A stretch of DNA of 64,000 nucleotides from Hyaloperonospora brassicae. Taxonomy: Eukaryota; Oomycota; Peronosporomycetes; Peronosporales; Peronosporaceae. Position 1 is the stretch's first letter; every line of letters starts with the position of its first letter. Shown piece by piece: positions 48,279-58,870 of this stretch. The notes beneath the pieces are model-generated. The model searched no databases and was not told the DNA's origin. It saw nothing but the letters and a program-made list of their open reading frames with translations. The position numbers and the translations under genes were made by a program. Location: assembly GCA_947650285.1 (NCBI GenBank), contig CANTFL010001312.1, forward strand, positions 62,001 through 126,000, in the 5' to 3' direction.

Positions 48279-50075
48279 CTGGGGACACTCATTGTTTGCC
48301 GAAAAAGGCGGAGTCGGAACGCGTCATAGCTTCGCGTATGGATGTGCTGATGCATCACATCGTGCTGTGCTCTCCTTGGCCGGAAGGAAGTGAGGACGGT
48401 TTCCATAGCGCTGATCGCTTCATTGCGATGCGGCTACTGTAGCTCCCGTCGAGCAAGTCTCCAGTGTACGCCAACCGCTCCTTCACCCGGCCAAGTCGAT
48501 CAACGCATCGAAGGAGTCGTACCGGCACCATCGTGGTGTAAATGGCACTCATTGTGCTGTGGCCGACAGCTCATGACTTGCACGTCGGCGTTGTACCACC
48601 CGCAGTAGTTGCGGCAAGATCCAGTAACAGCTTTGACGATACCGTCAGCGACGTTGTACGGCGATTCGAAAGCAGGACCAGGAGGCAAATTGTTTTGCAC
48701 GGAAGTGCTGGAAGTCTCGCTTCCACGTGAAGTTCCAAGCCAAGGCATCACGCAAGCTGCCTTCTGCTGGCACACTCGCACTGTAACCTGGCTGCATAAG
48801 TTCTGCCGGCGCGGTCCAATTGTCCAGTCGGTTGTGCGTGAACGAGTCAGACAGCAAGTGACTCCTGACTTGGCCATTTGTGCGACTCGGCGCTTGCGCA
48901 CGAGGAACTTTATTGTTGCTACGATATTGTCGTCGTGGGTCGGATCTTTGCGGTGCTAGCAGACAGATGTCTCGCCTTGGAGCTGCTGGGCGACATGCAA
49001 GAGCGCAGGATCAGCTTACCACCTTTGCATTCCCTCGTCGGAAAAAGGAAGTGCAAGCACACATGTACCACGCACGGAGTTGCCACGTCAGTGATCGTAT
49101 CTCTCGCACGGAGACTACAACGATCGACGATCAACAAAAACAAGCGGTGCGACTCGTCCATCACGTTACGCCACATCGCGTCTAATTCGGGACGAGATGC
49201 AACTTGCAACAAGGACTCGAGTCTGCGCCAACGCGGCACTAAACCGTCGACATGAGCACTCGAGTCAAAGATCAGAGCTCGCATCGACACGAATAAAGTC
49301 ACGTCCGGCGAACCACAGCACAAGTGCACTCCCTTCACATTACTCGTGGCTGCACGTACGCGTCGCTATCCGCTGCAACAAGAGGTCCTGATCGTCGATC
49401 GACTGCCGCGACACGGGCCACTTGACGAAGCTGGAGCCAAAAATTGGCCGCAATTGCCACGGACCTCGTGCCTTCGCAGCTGTCGCGTCGGGCGTATCGC
49501 ACTTGCCCTAACGCAGCAGACGCGACAGCTGCGCGTGTCTCTCCCCCGACAGACAGGACAGGACAGGTCTCTTCTGCCCACGAGAACGTGCTGCGAAGAC
49601 GTCTGTCAGAAAATCAAGCTCCCTGCTTGCCATCTGTCACGTGGCCACGGCGAGACGATCGTCCGCACCAATGCAAAAGCCACCGAGAGGGTCCGTGCAG
49701 CCTACAGCCATCACCGCAATGCGTGTCCCCTGTCAATGGACGCGCCGTATCTGTCGACTCGCTTGATGTAGCTGCGTGCTATTGAACCGCAGGATGCCGA
49801 CGGACATTGCAACAATTGCCGTTGGCATTTGCCGTCGACTTGAGCTGCTCGGGCCCAAAGGGGACAGCGATTTGGCTATACTATATATTACTCTGTCTTA
49901 CAAATCTCCTCGCATCAAGCGCGCGCCTCTTCCTCCGTGTCTTCTTCTAGTCTCTCTCTCTCCCTCCCCCCTCCCCTTCCCTCCCTCCTTTCTCGTAGCT
50001 GCCACTGTGCTGCGTCCACCGGTGGTCTCGTCAAATAAATACGCTTCGATTCCGGGGAGCGCCATCGCAGCGGCC
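48279..50075 (-). pseudogene. Possible decayed or multi-exon coding sequence between the vezatin-like gene and the MYB gene
   Basis: On the minus strand between about 49640 and 48300 there are protein-like stretches in alternating frames. One starts MASRELDFLTDVFAARSRG near 49637 and continues through one TAG to GPWQLRPIFGSSFVKW and LWFAGRDFIRVDA. A second frame gives LVPRWRRLESLLQVASRPEL and MWRNVMDESHRLFLLIVDRC (48919-49338). A third gives LSDSFTHNRLDNWTAPAELM and FTWKRDFQHFRAKQF (48645-48857). No family is recognised and no consistent set of splice sites joins them. It could be a pseudogene or a gene with undetected introns. Confidence 0.3.
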
Positions 50076-50915
50076 TCACGTCTCGTGGTGGAACGTCTCG
50101 ATCAAAAAGTCCATGCACTTGTCAAACTCAATGTCGTTGGGCTCGAACGACGGGCCGTCCAAGTAGTACGGGCTGCCTTCCGACGAGGAAAAGTTTATTG
50201 CCAGTGGCAAGTGCTTCTGGTACGTATTGTTGAGGTCGTTGTCGTCGAGGTCGAGGTCGCTGTCGTTGATGCTGTTGATGTTGTTGATGTTGTTGTTGCG
50301 GTCAGCTGGCTCCGTGAAGACGCTGCCCCAAGCAGTGCCCGGGTCCACGCCAATCTCCGTCGGCGACGCCCCGCCGTCGCTCAGCACGCCGAGCCGAGCG
50401 AGCTCCTGCTCGGCTGCAATGGCCAGCGACGTGGCCAGGATCGAGTCGCTGAACTGCTCGTCGGTGCTCAGCAACACGTTGAACCGCGACGACTGCTCCA
50501 GGAGAAACGGCAGGCTGAACTTGCCGCTGACGCGCGCGTTGCGCAGCCTTCGCACGATCTTTTGCCGGTACTTCTGCGCGTGCGTCATGGTCTGACGCGC
50601 CGTGCGTGTCCTCACGTGACTAGCAATATCTTTCCACGGCCCCGATGGAAACAACTTGATCCCGTCGACGAAGAGCTGGTGCTCTTCGGGCGTCCAGACC
50701 CCGCGGCCCTCTGGAACCGGCTTCCCGTCCTCGGCCAGTGGCTGCACTTTTTCTTTCGTCCAGCTACACTACTCGTGGCCACGGCAGTAGTAGTCGTAGT
50801 AGTAGTCGTACCGAACGACATCTCCATTCGAATTGCTAAGGTCCTTCTCCGGCCACTCTTCCCGATCGACGCAAATGTTCAACTGGCACCAGAGCGACTC
50901 GACGCCACGCTCCAT
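50076..50915 (-). CDS. MYB-related transcription factor, single-repeat SHAQKY-like class
   Basis: Exons 50915-50812 and 50763-50076 give 263 aa; the intron is only 48 bp (GTACGA...GTGTAG). The first exon was added because the main frame has no ATG before the MYB repeat, and the join yields GDVVRWTKEK. The DNA-binding repeat spans about 56-105: GVWTPEEHQLFVDGI, GPWKDIASHV and the hallmark RTRTARQTMTHAQKYRQKI, the oomycete version of plant SHAQKYF. Downstream is a poorly conserved region with an Asn/Asp run (DLDLDDNDLNN) and an acidic C-terminus with FDKCMDFLIETF, a plausible activation segment. Such factors are abundant in oomycetes and often sporulation- or zoospore-regulated; no target is inferable here. 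Confidence 0.88.
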
Positions 50916-51970
50916 TCTCGACGGCCCTCTCTCCCCTAAACAAACTCATCTCAGCCGCGGGATGACGCGCTCAGCGAGGGACGTAATAAACAGACAGACA
51001 GACCGACCGACCGACCGACAAACTCGCGTTGCGACGTTACTGTAGTAGCCTTCCCCCTCTCGAGGCGCGCAAATCGCTATCTTGCTGATATGAAGCATGG
51101 ATAGGCCGAGATCGCGTCGTGGGAAATTCTGGCGGCATGTGCTCTCGCTCCGGGATGAGCCGGGAATTGCAAGACCAGGACGCCCGATCGTTGGCACCCG
51201 CCCAGCCCTGCTCTGCGCCCCGCATCGTCCTTGCTCCGCTTTCCCGGCTGGGACACTCGCTTCGTTTCAGTGGCGAAGGTCTCTTCTCTGGGCGCAGGTC
51301 GTCGCGACATGGCACTGTCGTCGTCAAACGTGTGTTTCTTTCAAGGACACGCGAGGAAAAAGGGCTTATGCCCCGTATGACTCTTCTGTCGGACCTTGTG
51401 CTCCAATTCACGCGCTTGGACGGCGTGTGTTCAGGTCACGTGGCCCTGTGGCTCCAGTCGCGTGCGCCCACACAGAACCCCTTGCGACGTACCGGTTACC
51501 TGCGTGCAAGTGGCATTGTCCATGCAACACACCCGATTGTCAATCACTGATGTTCCAATGTTGGGACACGGACGATGTTGAAGACAGAGAGTGGCCGCGG
51601 GGCAAATGAGGTCAGCGGCCTGGAGGGCAGCTGTCGCGACATGAGTACTGGCAGCTGTCCCTCGGCACGCCGTCTTTTTCGCAGAGTTATTCGAACGTGC
51701 CCCAACGAGGAGGGCGCAGTGCTCGGGACTGTGGCTTGACGCCAGTCTCCAGATGGGTCCGGTAGGATTCCAGCGCCTTCCGAACACCACCGCATGGCCA
51801 GCACCGGGACTAGTGCATCGAACGCAGTGCAAGTGGGACCCCACGCTCTGCAGTAAACACAGCTATCGAGAGGCAGCGAGCGAGAAAGACAGAGGGACCG
51901 CGAGCGAGAGTGAAAGAGGAGACACTACGCGTCGCTTTTGCACGAGAAGCAGTCCGGCGGGTGTAATCAT
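50916..51970. other. Intergenic region, no gene recognised
   Basis: About 1 kb upstream of the MYB gene. It contains short CGAC/GACA simple repeats near 50995-51025. Open frames of up to 170 codons on the plus strand are mirrored by minus-strand frames and lack motifs. Confidence 0.4.
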
Positions 51971-52647
51971 TGAGTAATCGTCGCCGTTGCTGGTACCCAA
52001 TATCGACCGCGAGCCGGTGCTCGTTTTTAGAAGCGCAGTCGTGTTGACGGACGCACTGACGGACACATTAAGTGCTGACTGCACGCACGTCGCACCAGGT
52101 CCGTCGCAGCGTTTTTTCGCACCAGTCAGCACGCACATAGTCGGACATTGTTTTTTGCTGTCCACCGAGTGTCGTCGTGGGCGACACTTGCGCTGCTGTT
52201 TATGTCAAGCTGACGCTCGACAAGACGGCGAGCAACCACCGGGACAAGTCGTCTTCCTAGTTGTCGCAGATGCGCAGATGCTGCGCTACGACGTCACTTC
52301 TGGTACCCATTTGCTCTGCTTCGAGTCGAGGTCGACCGATGGTTTTGCATGCCATTTGTCGACAAGATATGCATCCGAATGGTACTGACGTTGCCCAGCA
52401 GCTTGACGCCGAGTGATGCGAGAGGCGATCGACGTGCTATGTTGACGACAGAGAAACGCGATGCGTGGCAATGGTGGCCGTTGGTTTGCACCGCTGCCGC
52501 TTACTGCAGTAACCAAACGCCCTCCCTTTTGCTTCGCTGCACGCTCTCTATCTCCTACTGCTTCCAGTTTTGTGTACCGTTAGAGGAGCTAGATGCTGTC
52601 CTTTGTGAGCTACGGTCGTGTCGACTGACGTACGTGAGTGCCGACAG

Positions 52648-53006
52648 ATACTGCCGCGGGTGCCAGTGCCATTGACGTTATCACTATCCCTCTCGCGAGG
52701 CTGTTGAAATCGCCGTCTTCCGCTCCTGTACCATCCCACTGGGGGCTGTATCGATCACTGTATCGCGTGCAATGCACGTCAGCTCAAACGCAATCGCTTG
52801 TGATCAAACTGCACGAGGACATTGTAAGTAGAGCGAGCACGGCAACCACGAGCATGTTCTAGAGAAATTGGCGTAGCTCAGACGAAGGAATCCGAGTCAC
52901 CCGAATTGAAAACGTGCGATTGCATCGTTCACGCCTTGAGCATGATGAAGAAAGTACGCATGCGCCTGCATGTCTTGCAGGAACGTATACAAACTATGCG
53001 CGTCTA
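52648..53006 (+). CDS. Candidate 3' exons of a small spliced gene, unknown product
   Basis: Two exons, 52648-52823 and 52882-53006, flank a 58-bp intron with a canonical GTAAGT donor and CTCAG acceptor. Joined they read SAIDVITIPLARLLKS, then SLVIKLHEDI|TKESESPELK and a basic amphipathic helix ending MMKKVRMRLHVLQERIQTMRV and a stop. An upstream intron 52574-52647 (GTACCG...CGACAG, with a CTGAC branch-like motif) would link to a hydrophobic segment LHALYLLLLPVL. The exons before that could not be fixed. The product is not recognised. A LINE copy is inserted just past the stop codon: its target duplication begins 7 bp downstream. Confidence 0.35.
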
Positions 53007-53012
53007 GCGACT

Positions 53013-53030
53013 CCAAGGGGCACTTTTGTG
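53013..53030. repeat. 18-bp target-site duplication of the LINE insertion, left copy
   Basis: CCAAGGGGCACTTTTGTG occurs here and again, without mismatch, at 54137-54154. It brackets the LINE fragment exactly. Confidence 0.88.
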
Positions 53031-54136
53031 AGAGAGAACAGATTGTCTATTTACTGGTTAGTGCAAGATCTCTGGTAGGTTGTTAACCACACTAGCAACG
53101 CTGGAGGGTCCAGGCATTGCCTACGGCTGGCAGCCTGGCTATGAAAGCCGGGCTGCCCTCTCGGTTCTGATATAAATATGTCGTAACATGCAGAAAGTTG
53201 GGCGCCACGCACGGCCGTGTCAGCCCTGCAATGGAGACGTTTGATGAGCGCCCGCAATTGAAGCTGAATCCTCCCCCAAATCATGGCTTCACTGGCTTGC
53301 ATCGGGATTTTCGCATTGTGAAAAACTCTGTCCACGCGGTGTTGCCAGAGCATTGTGATGATGACGGTCCCTGCGACCTCCCAGATCGTCCTCCAGGCCG
53401 TGGCGAATTGATCGATGTCGTCTGGGTATCTGACTAACAGCATTGCCGTGACCTGCGGCGAAATGCGTGGTACTCTACAGTTTGCGCAGTGCTCGAGCCA
53501 ATCCAGTATATGGTGAGGCTTATGAGGTGTGCTCTCCCAATGACTGATGAGCCGTGCCCAGATTGCCTGTGCACGGGTACATTCCCAAAAGAGATGCTCC
53601 TGGGTCTCCTTCTGTCCGACACATTCTCGATACGTGCAAGACCCGTCCGGAGGCCGGTCCTGATACCAAAAGTTTAGCTGACCGGTAGCGTGGCGGTATC
53701 GTGTCCATAGCTGATATTCCGTCACCGCGTGTCCGTGACCCCATAGATGAGCCGGCGAGACATCGAGAGCTGCGCGTTGCCAACGGTTATGCTGGCTCTT
53801 GGTGCCCAGTCTATCAATGACCTGCTTCAGCGGTGTCGCAAGACACCGCTTGGCCGACTTGAAAGCTTGCCGTTTCAGGAACGAGAAGACGTGATGATTG
53901 GGAACCGTTAGCGGAGCGGACCATGGAAAGCGGTGGACCTGTGGGTTGGAAAAAAAGACGACCTTATTTCGGATGAGCCTGCACTCCGCGAGTTGGGTGA
54001 TTTCCTGCGTTTTTCCTTGGACCCGCGGCGGTTCCCCGTCGAAAACCCATGAAATGCCATTCTGGCATTGAATGAGCTCCCAACGCTGAGGGTGAATAGA
54101 ATTGTCCGAGCCAGAAGTGCCCCGAACCCTACCCGA
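53031..54136 (-). mobile_element. 5'-truncated LINE copy: C-terminal reverse-transcriptase end with zf-RVT zinc motif
   Basis: A 1,106-bp insertion on the minus strand bounded by a perfect 18-bp target duplication, the signature of target-primed reverse transcription. It holds an uninterrupted reading frame of about 360 codons ending at 53051, the C-terminal part of a LINE ORF2. Landmarks are LRRLG-like helices, WQRAALDVSPAHLWGHG, and a zinc-binding zf-RVT motif (CTYREC, then EHLFWEC), followed by ARLISHWESTPH and AWRTIWEVAGTVIITMLWQHR. The endonuclease and RT palm are absent, so it is a dead-on-arrival copy. The open frame and the perfect duplication indicate a recent insertion. No poly(A) tail is seen at the 3' end near 53031-53050. 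The frame's N-terminal 74 codons beyond 54136 are flanking DNA. Confidence 0.88.
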
Positions 54137-54154
54137 CCAAGGGGCACTTTTGTG
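54137..54154. repeat. 18-bp target-site duplication of the LINE insertion, right copy
   Basis: Exact match to 53013-53030. Confidence 0.88.
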
Positions 54155-56915
54155 GCGGTGGCTTTGGCCGTACCGTATTCTCTGTCGTGCACTCGTGGAA
54201 TCGTGAAGAGAGGGAGTCTGGAAGACAATACGTGACGGTCCACGGGGCTGGTGAGACGCTTCTGCGACGCGTACCGCAACTTTTAAGCACGTCTTTAACA
54301 ACGCCGTAACGAGACAGTAGAACGATCGATCTCGATAAACAATAGCGACATTGCCCACGGATACACCATCGTGTTCGTGCTGTCGTGCACAGTCGAGGGA
54401 CCGACTGATGTCCTCGCGAGACGCTCATAATGACGCATTGACACGGCTGGGTGGAGTTATGTTGGGCAATCAAGTCGCGCTCGAAAAGGGTCAAAACGGA
54501 TACCAATCGAAGTAAAAGCGGTCCGTAACATGCATGAGTCGCCAACTCGACTACAGCTCTAGCAATGGCTTCAGCCTTTATCGAAGTTGCCGACAAGGAG
54601 CGCTTCTTGCAATTGGTCGACGAACATGACAGTCGAGTTGCCATGCAAACGGCGTACCAGCCGTCTACCATCAACAAAACTACAAGATGGATAGACTGTT
54701 CATACGGCCATTTAGGCCAGAGCAGTGCAACCCATGGGCGCGTCTGATTTCTGGCGTGACCATTGAACGAGTTGCGGCAAATTGTTATCAGAGCTGTTGA
54801 AATAAAAACACAACCGTTGTCACCCGTGTGTGCAGACGCGACGATGGACGGCTAAACGCTGCGAAGTGGGACCGCTGAGGTAGCTCAAAGTGGCTCTGAC
54901 GCGAAACCAGCCCCAGACTTGTCGGATGAATGTCTTTTTGAGGCAGACAACAAGTGCAGATGTTGCACAGTCGCAACGAAGCTCAGACCACTCACGAAAG
55001 ATTCGTGCTGCAGCTCGATCGATGAGCGAAAATAGGACTGATCTAGTGTAGATCGTCCCGTCCGAGCGCAACGCTAATGAGCGCCAAGCTTGTCCGACGT
55101 CGCTATCAGCAACAGCTCGTTTTGTGGCTCATGAATGAACGAAGATAAAGCTGTGGACTGGATCCCTTGGCAGAGCTGCATCGCTCTTTATCGGTGCTAT
55201 CCCTCTTATTATCTGCGTCGGTCGGGATGCTTACGATACGACCTGAAAAGAATAAACGGGGAGCGCAGTGGCAGCATTGAAAGAGTATGGATACCTACGA
55301 CTATCTGCGCGATAACGCCAAGAGACCATAGCTACCGGTAGTACCCATGACACTATATATGGGCTGATTATACGCTACAACACCTGTGTCGCGCAGCTAG
55401 TGTGCCATATCCACGAAAATGCAAAAGAGGTGTCGAGATGCGCATAATTGTCGTTGTAGTGACGAAAGTCAACTCGAGCAGTCAACTTCGGCCCACGATC
55501 ACGATTCTATGAGTCTTGTTTACGCCCACAACCGTCACGTATGTCATTCTGTACTTAAGTACGCCGGGCAGTACCGTAACGTGATGTCAACAGCTATGAG
55601 GCCGTCACTGACCGCAAGTCTCTACACATGTTGTGATACCTGGACAGAGAAACCGAAATAGACGTGATCAAAATAATGAGCATGAGCTGCTTTGATGGAC
55701 CTACATCTCCTTCTTATTGTCATGGTATAGAAAGCACCGTTTAAAGTGAAAACGAAACATCTTGTGAGCAAGGTTGATTGAAGCTTGCCGTAAGTGTAAG
55801 CCAAGGTAAGCAGGAACGAGTCGACCAGTTTTTTGAAGTGCGATGAAATACCCGTCCTGGTTAAGGTTGGACGTAAATATCGTAATCCGTGTCTGTCACG
55901 TGACGGAGCTATACATTTTATGTAAAGCAGTAGTCCGTACTGAACGCAATGTCGTCTTGCTCGCTACTTCAAGCTTGCATCAATACAACCAATACGGATG
56001 TCGTTCGAAAGCTAGCCGTGTGTGCCAATTGCCGCGCAGCATGTCTGCTGTTTCCCAGCTCTATGCCTATGCGTTTGCAGGAAGAGGGTCTTTTTGCTTA
56101 GATAGAGTCGGCCGTGAAACATCTCATGGCCGATTGCAAGTTTTACCTGTACCCTGGATATCCATCGTGCTCACAGACCGCAATTGTCCACACTGCGTAT
56201 AATTTTAGGCGAGAGCTTTTCCACTCATCACGATTGTCCATCAACCCGAAGCGGTAGAGGAAGCACCAACTATCGAAGCACTATTTTTTCTTGTAGAATC
56301 ATAAACTTTACTTGTACGCGCGCTTGTGAACGAGCTCAAGGCCACCTCGCTTGCAGCACCTCCAGGCATGCTTCGGATAAAGTACATCATAGCTTGATAA
56401 ATGTCAATTTCCATGGCGACTGCAATTTGTTGCAGCATCTTATCATACTCGCTGACATTGTTACAGACAGCCAAGTTTTTGTAGAATAGCACACACACCT
56501 TACGTCATGGCAATTCGAATTATCTTCTAGCCATCAACTGCTGGTGTAGGAAGGCATACTTGCATTACAGCGCATCACTGACGAATCTAAAAGAGAAACG
56601 ATGTTATGATTGGTTCGCTATTAAAATAAACAAGACAGATTGTCCATTAAAGTTTACTCTATAAGCTTCGAGTAGACACAAGTGGGCATTGTGACCTAGA
56701 GGCGACGTCAAACAATAGTCAGTGTTGCATTTCTCGTTGAAAGTCTTCATTTGACTTATACAGGCAAGCAAAGCTAGCCACGGCTCATTCTAAGCTCTTA
56801 CGCATCAACGGCTTCAGCATCTTGTCCGTCCGCAATCAAATTGCTTTACCAATCGCTTGTCGAGGCCGACTCGGAAAGCTTTTTTGTCGTTTTCGACGTA
56901 ATGCCGGACTGGAGA
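54155..56915. other. Gene-poor stretch with weak coding traces
   Basis: About 2.8 kb without a supportable gene. On the minus strand a protein-like piece (AAARIFREWSELRCDCATS to RLAVHRR, about 54840-55030) and a gag-like piece (EYDKMLQQIAVAMEIDIY, then YFIRSMPG, about 56370-56450) are visible. Neither extends into a gene, and both may be eroded remnants. Base composition is more AT-rich toward the right. Confidence 0.35.
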
Positions 56916-58325
56916 TCATTTAGTTTTCTGGCGCTTTCGGACTGACTCTTTGTCAGTAGATGGAGAAGGACGGCTGCTTTCCGCGTGATTGGAAGGCTCC
57001 AGCAAGTTGTTGACATCACCAGACGATTTCTTCTTGTCTTCTTGCAAGAATACTTTGAGAGCTGCTTGCAATTTCTCAATTCTATCTTTGAAACCCGATT
57101 GTCTTCGATCGGCCTCAGCGTTCGATAACGCTTGCGCAAACTTAGCTACACCACCATAGCCTTCCGACATCAATTCCACCACCGTTGAATCCGCGAATCC
57201 CGCATCAATAAATACGCCAACAATGCCCCGGAACGATATTTTGTGATCCCGCAACAACTTTACATAGCTTTTTATCAGCTCCTTGGGGTAGGCGGAACGC
57301 TCCATATCTTTCTCAATCATCTGCAAGAGCTTAGTGTCCCCAAACTTGTATCGTAAAAATCCGACCATATCCAACTGGAGCCGATACCTTACGTGGTGAA
57401 AAAATATTCGGCGATGCAAATAGAGAAATGCGTCAAACGTCTCAAGGTTCTCGCGGTCCAAGCCTCTTGCTTCCAGCTCATAGAGCTTCAATATATTGAA
57501 AACATCACCGGCAGAACGCTTCTCGCGAATCCAAATCGTCATCATCTCTTCCTGCAAATCTGCTGCAGTATATTTACTACTTGCAACCGTCTTGGCTTTT
57601 GACAAAGCAGGCGCCAGATTGTCTTCACCTTCATACACGATCACAAGCGCGTCCAGTAACGTGTACTTTTTCGAATGACGCGCGTTGAAAATTTTAACAA
57701 CGTTCTCGAAGAGGTCCAATGTGCTTGGTTGGAACAAATCAGGAGACGGATGGGCTTGTTTGAACTCCCCGAAAACTTTTTCTGCATCAGGATCTCTCAC
57801 GCGAGCCACTACATGGTCCTTTGGTGCTCTGACTGTTATCGTCTTTCCAAACAATTGAATCGTTTTCACCACGTAGCAATCATCTACGTTTCGAAAGAAC
57901 TTTTTCGCTCCGTTTTTGTGCAGCCCAGGATAAGTTTCACTCACTAAGTCATATCCTTCAAAACGGGGGACGGCCAATGCCTCAAAACGGGAGACGGCCA
58001 ATGCGTGTAGTGCTGCCCGCGATCCTGTAACTGGCGCGTTGTTTGCGACGGATTGTAATTCTCCCAGCAGCATCGTCAACTTTTCTCCTTGCGCTTCGAG
58101 CGACGACGATGCTCCACTTGGTAAAGGCGCCCTTTCTTCGCCATCTGTGGCATGGGTAGTTTGCAGCCGCTGATTGTCGTGGACGGTGTTGTGGCCACCG
58201 ACCTGGGAAGGTCTAGTGGTTTGGCGGTCGGCTTTTGCCATCTCAGAGCCGATTACCACTGAAGCGCTCAGGGTGCACATCGCGATCGTAGCAGCAGCCA
58301 GGAGGAAGGGCGGGTGGACGCGCAT
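56916..58325 (-). CDS. Secreted RxLR-like (degenerate RxLR, dEER) effector protein
   Basis: 469 aa, intronless, as is usual for this family. A signal peptide MRVHPPFLLAAATIAMCTLSA (cleavage near residue 26) is followed by QRLQ at 52-55, in the RxLR position, and by DGEER at 61-65. Loss of the final Arg of RxLR with retention of dEER is common in downy mildews. The mature part is alpha-helical with WY/LWY-like modules (LFENVVKIFNARHS; VFNILKLYELEARGLDRENL; LLQMIEKDMERSAYPKELI; LLRDHKISFRGIVGVFID). The C-terminus VRKRQKTK is a likely nuclear localisation signal. Residues near 107-122 hold an 8-residue tandem duplication. RxLR effectors enter host cells and alter immunity; the host target is not inferable. 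It sits alone in AT-rich, repeat-bearing DNA. Confidence 0.83.
   Translation of the reverse strand: MRVHPPFLLAAATIAMCTLSASVVIGSEMAKADRQTTRPSQVGGHNTVHDNQRLQTTHATDGEERAPLPSGASSSLEAQGEKLTMLLGELQSVANNAPVTGSRAALHALAVSRFEALAVPRFEGYDLVSETYPGLHKNGAKKFFRNVDDCYVVKTIQLFGKTITVRAPKDHVVARVRDPDAEKVFGEFKQAHPSPDLFQPSTLDLFENVVKIFNARHSKKYTLLDALVIVYEGEDNLAPALSKAKTVASSKYTAADLQEEMMTIWIREKRSAGDVFNILKLYELEARGLDRENLETFDAFLYLHRRIFFHHVRYRLQLDMVGFLRYKFGDTKLLQMIEKDMERSAYPKELIKSYVKLLRDHKISFRGIVGVFIDAGFADSTVVELMSEGYGGVAKFAQALSNAEADRRQSGFKDRIEKLQAALKVFLQEDKKKSSGDVNNLLEPSNHAESSRPSPSTDKESVRKRQKTK
57958..58005. repeat. 24-bp tandem duplication inside the effector gene
   Basis: Two adjacent 24-bp units (TCAAAACGGGGGACGGCCAA.. 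and TCAAAACGGGAGACGGCCAA..) encode the repeated octapeptides ALAVSRFE and ALAVPRFE on the minus strand. The frame is kept. It lies between the dEER leader and the helical effector domain. Confidence 0.9.
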
Positions 58326-58822
58326 CGCTTGATTGGGGGTCGAGGTGCCTCGGAGGCGGACGAGCTGATATTGGAATGACCAATAATAGTCCGACTCGCA
58401 GAGCCACCCAATGGCCTTTGTCGGGAGTAGACCTTTCTATGAACAGGCGCTCCGCTCTGCTATGGACCCATAAATCCCCCTTCTTGAATCTGTGTCTATC
58501 GTTTCCTTTAGAAGTAACTCAACTTTTTTATGTCACATTGCAGGGACGAGCGGCTGCATGAAACGCGTGCAGAAAGGAGCTGTAGCTTTAGCAAAAAGTG
58601 TTTTTGTGCTCTTAGGAGTACACTTCATGGTCCGAACCTTTGATCGACAAGGCCATCTTACAAACCACTTGTGCAGTGACTACACAGCTCAAACGTGTAC
58701 TATATACCGGATAGCACATTCACTGTCACAAGAACCTCAACCACCGCAAATATCTGTAAAAAGATGCAGATTGAGAAATAATAATATTTTTTATCAAAAG
58801 ACCATTTTCTATTTAAAAGGGA
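58326..58822. other. Upstream region of the effector gene
   Basis: About 0.5 kb containing the presumed effector promoter (on the minus strand). No coding signal or defined initiator element was assigned. Confidence 0.4.
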
Positions 58823-58870
58823 ACCGCTACTGTATTCACCACTCACGTTTCGCTAACCACCACTCACCCT
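58823..58870. repeat. Left arm of a long inverted repeat
   Basis: The arm holds TTTCGCTAACCACCACTCACCCT (58848-58870), whose exact reverse complement is at 59653-59675. The match continues less perfectly outward for about 45-48 bp. The arm contains a degenerate internal repeat of a CACCACTCAC-type unit. Confidence 0.75.

Noticed and set aside
50227..50595. Plus-strand frame opposite the MYB gene
   Set aside because: Low-complexity mirror of the Asn/Asp-rich part of the MYB protein.
53051..54358. A single 435-aa host gene
   Set aside because: The frame crosses the boundary of a LINE insertion defined by the 18-bp duplication; the first 74 codons are flanking DNA.
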